A stretch of 5,523 nt of DNA from Campylobacterales bacterium (GTDB lineage Bacteria; Campylobacterota; Campylobacteria; Campylobacterales; QNZT01): the NCBI GenBank assembly GCA_026985685.1, contig JALSQA010000018.1, positions 1 to 5,523 on the forward strand, read 5' to 3'. The position numbers and the translations under genes are program-made. A model generated the notes under the pieces. That model did not search any database and was not told the DNA's origin. It saw only the letters and a list, made by a program, of their open reading frames with translations. Of this stretch, positions 1 to 5,523 are shown piece by piece. The first letter of the stretch is position 1. Each line of letters opens with the position of its first letter.

Positions 1-1194
1 TGTAAATATATAGTTATTTGGGATAAATATAATCCGCCCTGCACGTTTATTTACCTGATATGTTGTTAGTGTTACATCTTCAAGGATTGTCATTCTTAGA
101 AATGAAATATCAACTATATCCCCTACGTATTCGTGTTTTCCTTTGTAAACTTTGACACGATCTCCCACATGAAAACTCCCACCAAATACGATCACCATCC
201 AGCCTAAAGAACTCATAAAAAGATCTTTCATAGCGATAGCAATACCAGCTGAAGCAAATCCAAGTACAGTCACAAGGTAGGTAACATTTTCTAAAAATGA
301 GAAAAGCAGTACCATAGAAATCAAAACAAAGTTACTAAAGTTGATGATTTTATTTGCCATGTAGTAGCGTTCATTGTCGGAGATTGTCTTTTTTGCAAGG
401 TATTTGAAGAAAAAAGAGAACAAAATTATCACAGCAACCATGATCAGGATATTAAAAAGCCTCTCCATTTGAACTTTGATATCTGCTGTGACTTTTAGTT
501 TACTATCTTCAACTTTTTTGGCATAGAGTCTATAAGTATTTGCGGCAAGTTTATAAGCAGGTGTAATTTCTTTGATCTCTTTTATAACTTGCTTATTTTC
601 TCTTAAGAGTCTGTTTTTTTCCTGTAACATTGTAAGTAAGTTATTTAATCCATCGAGATCTCTTTTGAAATGTTCTCTCTCTTTTTTGAGTAACTTTAGA
701 TATCTAAATCCATTTAAGATATCTAATGGTGACTCAATAGTAGGTGCTTTTTCTATATCTTTTGGTTTGGTTAGCATTTCAAATGGTGGAACTTCAAAAT
801 CTCTTAGTAACTCTATTTGATTTTCAAGTGCTCTCTCTTCATTTAGTTTATTGACATAGTCTAGTTTCTTTTTAGATTTTTTTCTACTTTTTAAACTTTT
901 TTGTATCTTTGCAAGTTTGGTTTTTAGATCAAGATAAACTTGATGATTGTTATATTTGGTATACCAGACATCTGTTTTTAATGTTTCATTGATTTTATTT
1001 AGTTTTGCTATTCTTTCTTGATTTTCTTTTATCTTTTTTTGAGCTTCTTGTAGATTTTTAGCATCTTTTTTGATCTCATTTTTAGTTTGGTTTTGCTCAC
1101 TGTGAACAAGTGGTATATCCTTTTTTTCCTCTGCATAACCAGCAAGTGTAAAAAAAGATAAAATTAGAAAAAAAGATAAAACTTTAAACATCAT
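1..1194 (-). CDS. MscS-family mechanosensitive ion channel with periplasmic coiled-coil extension (3' end missing)
   Basis: Inner-membrane channel that would open under membrane tension and release solutes during hypo-osmotic shock. I translated it by hand: the frame is open from the ATG at 1194 to the left edge, giving 398 codons with the C-terminus missing. Residues 1-22 form a signal peptide (LSFFLILSFFTLAGYA, likely cleaved before EEKK). Residues about 35-215 are Lys/Glu/Gln-rich and helical, probably a periplasmic coiled coil. Hydrophobic segments lie at about 246-266 and 285-305. The pore helix starts at G312 (GFASAGIAIAMKDLFMSSLG), followed by the conserved GDRVKV of the MscS beta domain and by IIFIPNNYIFT near the edge. 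Upstream aroB overlaps the start by 11 bases, or 8 if the second of two adjacent ATGs (1191) is used. AGAAGA at 1203-1208 sits 8 bases before the first ATG. Epsilonproteobacterial relatives are, from memory, a little over 520 residues. The family call is firm; gating and ion preference are unknown. Confidence 0.93.
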   Translation of the reverse strand, partial: MMFKVLSFFLILSFFTLAGYAEEKKDIPLVHSEQNQTKNEIKKDAKNLQEAQKKIKENQERIAKLNKINETLKTDVWYTKYNNHQVYLDLKTKLAKIQKSLKSRKKSKKKLDYVNKLNEERALENQIELLRDFEVPPFEMLTKPKDIEKAPTIESPLDILNGFRYLKLLKKEREHFKRDLDGLNNLLTMLQEKNRLLRENKQVIKEIKEITPAYKLAANTYRLYAKKVEDSKLKVTADIKVQMERLFNILIMVAVIILFSFFFKYLAKKTISDNERYYMANKIINFSNFVLISMVLLFSFLENVTYLVTVLGFASAGIAIAMKDLFMSSLGWMVIVFGGSFHVGDRVKVYKGKHEYVGDIVDISFLRMTILEDVTLTTYQVNKRAGRIIFIPNNYIFT

Positions 1195-2236
1195 CTCTAA
1201 ATTCTTCTAATACATCGATAACAATTTTAGAATCGATATCATTTTTGATCTCAAAGCCACCTATTCCTTTTGGGAGTATAAATGTAATTTTTGCATTTTT
1301 GGTCTTTTTGTCTAAAGAAAATGTATCATAAAATGCTTTTGGATCTTTAATACAAAAAGAGGTAGGAAGATCATATTTTTGTAACAAATCTTTGATTTTA
1401 TTTGCTTCATCTTCAGATAATAGCCCTAGTCTCACAGCTAGAGTATTTGCCATAACCATACCGATAGCCACAGCTTCTCCATGTAAAAAACGACTATAGT
1501 CTGTCATATTTTCAATCACATGAGCAAAGGTATGTCCATAGTTTAAGACAGCTCGGATACCTTTTTCCTTTTCATCTTGACCTACTACTTTAGCTTTTGT
1601 CTGGACACTTTTTTGAATCGCCAGGGCTAAATCTTCACTTTTATGTAAATCATGGCTACTTAGCCATTCAAAGAAATCTTGATCAAAAGTAACAGCCATT
1701 TTAACAATCTCAGCTACTCCTGCACCAAATTCTCTTTTTTCTAAAGTCTGCAAAAATTTTGTCTCTATATAGACAGCTTTTGGCTGATAAAAAGCACCTA
1801 TAAGGTTTTTTCCATAGCTATTATTGATACCAGTTTTTCCACCCACACTTGCATCAACTTGAGAAAGCAGGGTTGTAGGAATTTGTATAAAATCTATACC
1901 TCTTTGAAAAATTGATGCTGCAAATCCAGTCATATCACCGATCACACCACCACCAAAAGCGATCAAAACACTTGATCTGTCAAAACGATGATTAAATAGA
2001 CTCTCAAGTATCATATCAAGGGATTTTTGATTTTTATACTCTTCACCATCTGGTACAGTTATGACATACAGAGCTTTAGCTTCTATCTTGGAGAGGAGAG
2101 TATTTAGATGTAATCCTGCTACTTTTGGGTTGGTGATGATAGCCACATTACAATCAAACTTGAGCTTTTGCATCTCATCAATGTAGATAGTATAATCTTG
2201 GGATTTTTGATTTTCAAAACCAATATTTGTCTGCAT
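1184..2236 (-). CDS. aroB: 3-dehydroquinate synthase
   Basis: Cytoplasmic, NAD- and divalent-metal-dependent enzyme of the shikimate pathway. It converts DAHP (3-deoxy-D-arabino-heptulosonate 7-phosphate) to 3-dehydroquinate on the way to aromatic amino acids and folate. It is complete at 350 residues, the usual bacterial length. Visible landmarks are the nucleotide-binding VPDGEEYKN (61-69) and FGGGVIGDMTGF (94-105), then IPTTLLSQVDASVGGKTGIN (119-138) and GKNLIGAFYQP (142-152). The metal ligands of the family correspond to E176 (GVAEIVK), H235 (NYGHTFAH) and H252 (FLHGEA). The conserved DKK is at 309-311. No key residue is missing. The ATG start is supported by a strong AGGAGAGGA just upstream. 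It is preceded by a 66-base gap with a promoter-like sequence and followed by an overlapping mscS start, so the two are probably co-transcribed and translationally coupled. Confidence 0.98.
   Translation of the reverse strand: MQTNIGFENQKSQDYTIYIDEMQKLKFDCNVAIITNPKVAGLHLNTLLSKIEAKALYVITVPDGEEYKNQKSLDMILESLFNHRFDRSSVLIAFGGGVIGDMTGFAASIFQRGIDFIQIPTTLLSQVDASVGGKTGINNSYGKNLIGAFYQPKAVYIETKFLQTLEKREFGAGVAEIVKMAVTFDQDFFEWLSSHDLHKSEDLALAIQKSVQTKAKVVGQDEKEKGIRAVLNYGHTFAHVIENMTDYSRFLHGEAVAIGMVMANTLAVRLGLLSEDEANKIKDLLQKYDLPTSFCIKDPKAFYDTFSLDKKTKNAKITFILPKGIGGFEIKNDIDSKIVIDVLEEFRDDV
1203..1208 (-). promoter_or_regulatory. ribosome binding site of mscS, inside aroB
   Basis: AGAAGA lies within the last codons of aroB, 8 bases before the first of two adjacent ATGs (1194 and 1191). 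A second purine run, AGAG, directly abuts the first ATG. The spacing favours 1194 slightly. Either start leaves the signal peptide intact. Confidence 0.5.
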
Positions 2237-2240
2237 GAAA

Positions 2241-2249
2241 TCCTCTCCT
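2241..2249 (-). promoter_or_regulatory. ribosome binding site of aroB
   Basis: AGGAGAGGA on the minus strand ends 4 bases before the aroB ATG. It is the strongest Shine-Dalgarno match in the window and fixes the aroB start. Its strength contrasts with the weak sites of the overlapping or abutting genes on either side, which fits independent initiation at aroB. Confidence 0.85.
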
Positions 2250-2267
2250 GCCTTTTTATGCTCTCAT

Positions 2268-2282
2268 AGTATAAAGATTATA
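2268..2282 (-). promoter_or_regulatory. candidate sigma-70-type promoter upstream of aroB (-10 region)
   Basis: The 66-base gap before aroB holds TATAAT (2277-2282) and, 3 bases further downstream, TATACT (2268-2273), within a very AT-rich stretch that includes TTATAAACAAAATTTACA upstream. No TTGACA-like -35 stands at 16-18 bases, but primary promoters of Campylobacter and Helicobacter often lack one. This is the only gap long enough for a promoter, so it is the likely start of the aroB-mscS transcript. TATAAT also arises easily by chance in AT-rich DNA, hence the moderate confidence. Confidence 0.45.
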
Positions 2283-2301
2283 TGTAAATTTTGTTTATAA
2301 G

Positions 2302-2316
2302 CTTATGATTCATAAG
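2302..2316. repeat. perfect 15-base palindrome at the end of the COG3400 gene
   Basis: CTTATGA-T-TCATAAG, with 7-base perfect arms around one central base, covers the stop codon and last four codons of the COG3400 gene. It lies about 20 bases upstream of the TATAAT candidate. It could be an operator-like site. As RNA it would be a weak, AT-rich hairpin without a following U-run, so it is not a standard terminator. Chance occurrence is quite possible. Confidence 0.5.
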
Positions 2317-3712
2317 GCAAGAAGAGTTGGTGTCTGTCAAAAAAGCGAAAATACTGCTGTTCAAGATTGGTAGATAAAAATGACAGCCATCCAGTATGTA
2401 ATAGTTTTTTGTCAAAGACAATTAATTGTAAATAATCATCTTCATGCATCAAAGTACGAATAGGATTTTTCCTGGTTTTGATAATTCGTACCTTCTCTTC
2501 AAACAGTTTAGAAAGATTTTCAAAATGTTCAGCTATCTTCACACACTCATCATCCATGTCAGGTTCAAATTCTATCAAAGATATATCCAAATGTAACTGC
2601 GAAGCAATATCAAAAATCATAGAAGAGAGTTGTTCTACTTTTTCACTGTTTCTATTTAGCACTACAGTATGTTTGATTTGAAATAAACCTTCATCTCCTA
2701 TCTTAAAAACAGGCAAATGAATTTTATACAATAGCTTAATATGCTCTTTGAAAAAATTCCTGTTTGTTACGATAAGACCGACATAATACTGAGAAATATC
2801 CTGTAGCATAATCACTTCTAAATCCTGACTCAGAAAATCAAGTACAATCTCCATACTTGTGCTTTGCTGATAACTTTTTAGTTTATCAAGAGTCTTACCA
2901 TAAGTAGGATTTAATATACGAAAAATAAGTTTTTTACTATTTAAATTGGCATGTAAAAGCATCGCATCATTGCAGAGTTTCTCAATTTGTGTAGCATTCA
3001 TCTCTACCATATCCAACACAACATAGATATTTTCACCATAAGGAAGTGGAAATTGTCCAAATTGACGGTTGATACTTTTGTATACACCTTTTAAAACATT
3101 TGGATTGCCTACTGCAAGGATATTGTCATTTGGCAGAAGCATTGTTTTTGGCTGGGGTAATATCACTTTTTGCTCTCTGAAAATAGCAGCAATTCTCCAT
3201 CTTTTTTGTTCAACATTTCCAATATGACGATAAACATACGCACTACCAAATGGAATTTTAAACTCCATGATTTCACCAAGTCCTAGTCCAATATTTTGTG
3301 CAAATAGTGGAATATCTGGTAGATAATTGCTCAGGATATTGGCATAACGTTCATTTACATCGATCACCGTTGTATTTTTATCTTCAAAAGAGATACCCCA
3401 TTTATCAAAAACAAAGATAGACAATATCGGTGAGACTTGACGGATATTATCATAAGTAGAGAGTAAATCTATCTTATTTCCCAAAACAAGCATAGCTTGA
3501 TAAAACTCAATATCCTCAAGCAGCATAGAGAGTTTGATGAAGCTTGTAGGATCGAAAGAGTAGTAGATAAATTTATTTGATTTTTTTTCAGGTAGTGTGG
3601 AGCTTTTATAGTAGACTATGTGATAAATCGTATCAGAAGCATCCAAATCAGAAATACGTTCTAAAAAAGTTTTGGCAATTGTACCATCAGCAATAATCAA
3701 TACTCTTTTCAT
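2303..3712 (-). CDS. TrkA-domain protein of the COG3400 type (predicted nucleotide/ion-responsive regulator)
   Basis: Soluble 469-residue protein with no membrane segment or signal peptide. Residues 1-120 look like a Rossmann TrkA-N (RCK) domain: a MKRVLIIADG first strand, the loop ADGTIAKTFL in place of the usual GxGxxG, and later strands QAMLVLGN (72-79) and TTVIDVNERYA (114-124). Residues about 140-213 match a TrkA-C (RCK_C) domain, seen in EIMEFKIPFGSAYVYRHI, then AAIFREQKVILPQP and the closing NDNILAVGNPNVLKGVY. Residues about 225-469 have alternating strands and helices, and I cannot assign them to a family. TrkA/RCK domains bind NAD(H), ATP or ions and gate potassium transporters or channels, but no transporter is encoded here, so a potassium role is inferred from the domains only. 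It starts 3 bases after the lipoprotein stop; the ribosome binding site is weak (AAGG, 11 bases upstream), consistent with coupled translation. The COG3400 assignment is from memory of epsilonproteobacterial annotations. Confidence 0.8.
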   Translation of the reverse strand: MKRVLIIADGTIAKTFLERISDLDASDTIYHIVYYKSSTLPEKKSNKFIYYSFDPTSFIKLSMLLEDIEFYQAMLVLGNKIDLLSTYDNIRQVSPILSIFVFDKWGISFEDKNTTVIDVNERYANILSNYLPDIPLFAQNIGLGLGEIMEFKIPFGSAYVYRHIGNVEQKRWRIAAIFREQKVILPQPKTMLLPNDNILAVGNPNVLKGVYKSINRQFGQFPLPYGENIYVVLDMVEMNATQIEKLCNDAMLLHANLNSKKLIFRILNPTYGKTLDKLKSYQQSTSMEIVLDFLSQDLEVIMLQDISQYYVGLIVTNRNFFKEHIKLLYKIHLPVFKIGDEGLFQIKHTVVLNRNSEKVEQLSSMIFDIASQLHLDISLIEFEPDMDDECVKIAEHFENLSKLFEEKVRIIKTRKNPIRTLMHEDDYLQLIVFDKKLLHTGWLSFLSTNLEQQYFRFFDRHQLFLPYES

Positions 3713-3715
3713 GAA

Positions 3716-4102
3716 CTATTTTACCTTATAACAAGAGCATTGTCTGAGCAATACTTTTGTATCTATATTTTTTTTCTGATCTAGTAAACCCAGATAGCAT
3801 TGATTATCCTGGCGATACAAAAACAAAAGATTTTGACTCCCTTTTGCACCCACTAAAGGGTCATTATGATTTAGCATAAATCTGGGATGATTTGAGAGTA
3901 CCAAATAAGCACTTTTGCTAAAAACATCTTTAGATAGTTTTATATGCGATATACCCAGAAGCTTTTGGACTCCTTTTTCAATATCTTCATGACATACAGG
4001 AGAAAAGCTCTCTAACTGTGCAGGAAAAATAGTTTTACTATCAAAAGCACAAGCACTGAACAATCCCATCATAGCCACCATAACAACTCTAATAAATACC
4101 AA
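3716..4102 (-). CDS. small Cys-containing putative lipoprotein, function unknown
   Basis: I do not recognise this family. I chose the TTG at 4100-4102 as the start, giving 128 residues, because AGGAG (4108-4112) lies 5 bases before it and the resulting N-terminus is a compact lipoprotein signal: one early Arg (R5), hydrophobic VVMVAMMGLF, then the lipobox-like LFSAC with lipidated C18. A longer reading from TTG at 4132 (138 residues) is possible and has GAGGG upstream. The ATG at 4081 would leave too short a signal. The mature part is about 110 residues with four further cysteines (C37, C102 and a C-terminal CSC at C122/C124), which would allow two disulfides in the periplasm. No enzyme motif or further membrane segment is visible. 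It overlaps the S41 peptidase stop by 14 bases and ends 3 bases before the COG3400 gene. Tight coupling to the peptidase suggests a partner, adaptor or substrate, but this is inference only. Confidence 0.7.
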   Translation of the reverse strand: MVFIRVVMVAMMGLFSACAFDSKTIFPAQLESFSPVCHEDIEKGVQKLLGISHIKLSKDVFSKSAYLVLSNHPRFMLNHNDPLVGAKGSQNLLFLYRQDNQCYLGLLDQKKNIDTKVLLRQCSCYKVK

Positions 4103-5523
4103 ACCGACTCCTGAAATTATCACGTCTGTCAAAAATAGTCCCTCTTACAAAACTACGTGAAGATACATTTTTGCAATGATCATTTTTTATATAGTAGAGA
4201 GCCTGGGCAAAAAGTGTCTCTTTTTGATCTGTAAAATCATCAAAAACATCATCTTTTGCACTACAGGCTGGAGTTAAACCATCTACATAATCCCCTACAT
4301 TATCTCCATTTGTACTTTTCATCTGCACAGGTAAGATATACTTATCACAATAAGCCCCGCCAATCATACCATAAGGTTTACCGCAAGTTGCCTCACCAAT
4401 TTGAACCACATCTATACCAGTTACCAAAGCACGTAAACCATTTATAACCAATTCACTAGCTGAACAGCTATTGTTGGTTGTCAGGATAAATACTCTATCA
4501 AGTGCCAATGACTGAGGAGCTTCATTTTCAAAATAGACTGTATCATTATAATTGCTATATTTTGCATTAAAAAGTTGATTTTGGAAAACTTTCCCTGCCG
4601 TTTTATACCCACCTATCAAAGATGCCAAATGGTTAGCGATATAAACATATCCACCACCGTTATAACGAAGATCAAGCACCAGTTCATCGATCCCCTCCTG
4701 GTGAAAATGATTAAAAGCATCATTTAGCTCTTGTTCGGAAGTACCGACGAATGACTGAAATAGTAAATAACCGATTTTTTTCTGCTCAATATCAAGAACT
4801 TTATCAACGATAACTGTTTTGAAATCAAACTCTTTTTTTGTGATATTTAACTCTTCTACACTACTATCACTGTGGCGAACTTTGATTGAGACACTAAGGT
4901 TTTTATCATCGTAAAAATAGTGATCTAACAAGGTATCATCATGATATATCTCATCAGCACTCTTTCCATCGATACTAAGGATTTCATCAGAACGCTTCAA
5001 ACCAATCTTAGCTGCTGGAGAATCAGGATATACAAGAAGTACAATTATGCTCTCTACAGATGTAGTATCCCCAACAAAAGCAAACTCAAAACCAAATCCA
5101 ATATTTTTACCTGCTTCAAAGAAATTGTCATAATCTTTCTTTTTCATGATAAAGCTAAAATGGTCTTTTTCATATCGTAAATCTTTTAACAATACCTCTT
5201 CATCAGGGTAAGTACTATTGTCTTCAAAATCAACTTCTTTAGTAATATTTGCCCAAAGATAACTATCATGAAAAAGATCATAAACAAATTGTTTTTTATT
5301 TTTCAGGGAGCAGACTTTTGGAGGCTGTACTTCACCAAAAATCTTATTTACTGGGATTTTATTACTACCATTTTCATTACTATTGTTAGAATGACTATCT
5401 CCTGTGAGATTGGTATCACTTTGACCTGTCGTATTGGTGTCACTTTGGTGTGCAGGATTATCATGACAAGCTAATACAAAAATAGCTATCAAAACACTCA
5501 AACAAATTTGCACCAAAGTTTTT
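4089..5523 (-). CDS. S41-family (C-terminal-processing-like) serine peptidase, predicted lipoprotein (5' end beyond window)
   Basis: Predicted periplasm-facing, membrane-anchored Ser/Lys-dyad protease. Numbering is from the TTG at 5516, which is probably not the real start: the frame stays open to the edge as an unknown codon, Lys, Thr, then LVQICLSVLIAIFVLAC, so a start such as MKKT just outside is likely. VLAC is the lipobox, with C17 lipidated. Residues 21-55 are a Ser/Thr/Asn-rich linker containing an 8-residue repeat (QSDTNTTG, QSDTNLTG). An N-terminal helical region (about 70-135) leads to a PDZ domain (about 138-215, with YPDSPAAKIGLKRSDEILSI). The S41 core follows: KIGYLLFQSF (247-256), LVLDLRYNGGG (279-289), the nucleophile region CSASELVINGL (351-361, Ser352 by alignment to the SxSE motif) and GEATCGK (374-380, Lys380 as general base). 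The catalytic residues are present, so it should be active. The SELVINGL style recalls S41 lipoproteins of Bacteroidota more than Prc/CtpA; this comparison is from memory. The substrate is unknown. Confidence 0.9.
   Translation of the reverse strand, partial: KTLVQICLSVLIAIFVLACHDNPAHQSDTNTTGQSDTNLTGDSHSNNSNENGSNKIPVNKIFGEVQPPKVCSLKNKKQFVYDLFHDSYLWANITKEVDFEDNSTYPDEEVLLKDLRYEKDHFSFIMKKKDYDNFFEAGKNIGFGFEFAFVGDTTSVESIIVLLVYPDSPAAKIGLKRSDEILSIDGKSADEIYHDDTLLDHYFYDDKNLSVSIKVRHSDSSVEELNITKKEFDFKTVIVDKVLDIEQKKIGYLLFQSFVGTSEQELNDAFNHFHQEGIDELVLDLRYNGGGYVYIANHLASLIGGYKTAGKVFQNQLFNAKYSNYNDTVYFENEAPQSLALDRVFILTTNNSCSASELVINGLRALVTGIDVVQIGEATCGKPYGMIGGAYCDKYILPVQMKSTNGDNVGDYVDGLTPACSAKDDVFDDFTDQKETLFAQALYYIKNDHCKNVSSRSFVRGTIFDRRDNFRSRFGIY
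4108..4112 (-). promoter_or_regulatory. ribosome binding site deciding the lipoprotein start
   Basis: AGGAG lies 5 bases upstream of the in-frame TTG at 4100-4102, inside the last codons of the S41 peptidase gene. This match, plus the clean lipoprotein signal that follows, favours the TTG over the later ATG at 4081 and over the longer TTG start at 4132. Confidence 0.6.
5401..5448 (-). repeat. two-copy 24-base tandem repeat in the S41 lipoprotein linker
   Basis: Two adjacent 24-base units (5401-5424 and 5425-5448) agree at 19 of 24 positions and encode QSDTNLTG and QSDTNTTG. They lie in the flexible linker just after the lipidated cysteine, where length variation would be tolerated. The differences between units indicate an old duplication rather than an active slippage tract. 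Confidence 0.75.

Noticed and set aside
572..820. Plus-strand open frame of 82 codons
   Set aside because: It lies entirely opposite the mscS coiled-coil region. Its Ser/Phe/Leu-rich translation is what Lys/Glu-rich coding sequence gives on the reverse strand.
2302..2316. Palindrome as a rho-independent terminator of the COG3400 transcript
   Set aside because: The stem is AT-rich with a one-base centre, and no T-run follows on the minus strand.
2478..2681. Plus-strand open frame of 67 codons
   Set aside because: Fully antisense to the COG3400 gene, with no recognisable domain. The minus-strand reading is a coherent protein here.
5401..5448. Tandem repeat as a CRISPR array or phase-variable tract
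   Set aside because: There are only two diverged, directly adjacent 24-base units that keep the reading frame and have no spacers.
4256..5474. Three plus-strand open frames (4256-4447, 4941-5180, 5268-5474)
   Set aside because: All lie opposite the S41 peptidase, whose domain motifs run through these positions. The plus-strand products look like shadows.

Overview
The window is AT-rich bacterial DNA with five tightly packed genes, all on the minus strand, read from right to left. The protein sequences point to a member of the Campylobacterota (Epsilonproteobacteria, for example a Sulfurimonas, Sulfurovum or Arcobacter relative). The main reasons are the AroB sequence, a long MscS channel that begins immediately after aroB, and a TrkA-domain protein of the COG3400 type just upstream. 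From memory, the aroB-mscS order also occurs in Helicobacter pylori and Campylobacter jejuni, where a MiaB-type tRNA methylthiotransferase gene follows. The genus is not settled from sequence alone.

Layout in transcription order: (1) an S41 (C-terminal-processing-like) peptidase lipoprotein, whose first codons probably lie beyond the right edge; (2) a small unrecognised Cys-containing lipoprotein overlapping its 3' end; (3) a 469-residue TrkA-N/TrkA-C protein with an unassigned C-terminal half, starting 3 bases after the lipoprotein stop; (4) a 66-base gap with the only promoter-like sequence found and a strong ribosome binding site; (5) aroB, 3-dehydroquinate synthase; (6) a mechanosensitive channel gene overlapping the aroB stop and running off the left edge.

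The spacing suggests two transcription blocks that may be read as one: peptidase-lipoprotein-COG3400, and aroB-mscS. Functionally it is a mixture: shikimate-pathway metabolism (aroB), osmotic and ion homeostasis (mscS, perhaps the TrkA-type protein), and an envelope proteolysis pair. No RNA gene, CRISPR array, insertion sequence or convincing terminator was seen. The least understood parts are the small lipoprotein, the C-terminal half of the COG3400 protein and the Cys-flanked active site of the S41 peptidase. Nothing here amounts to a clearly new system.
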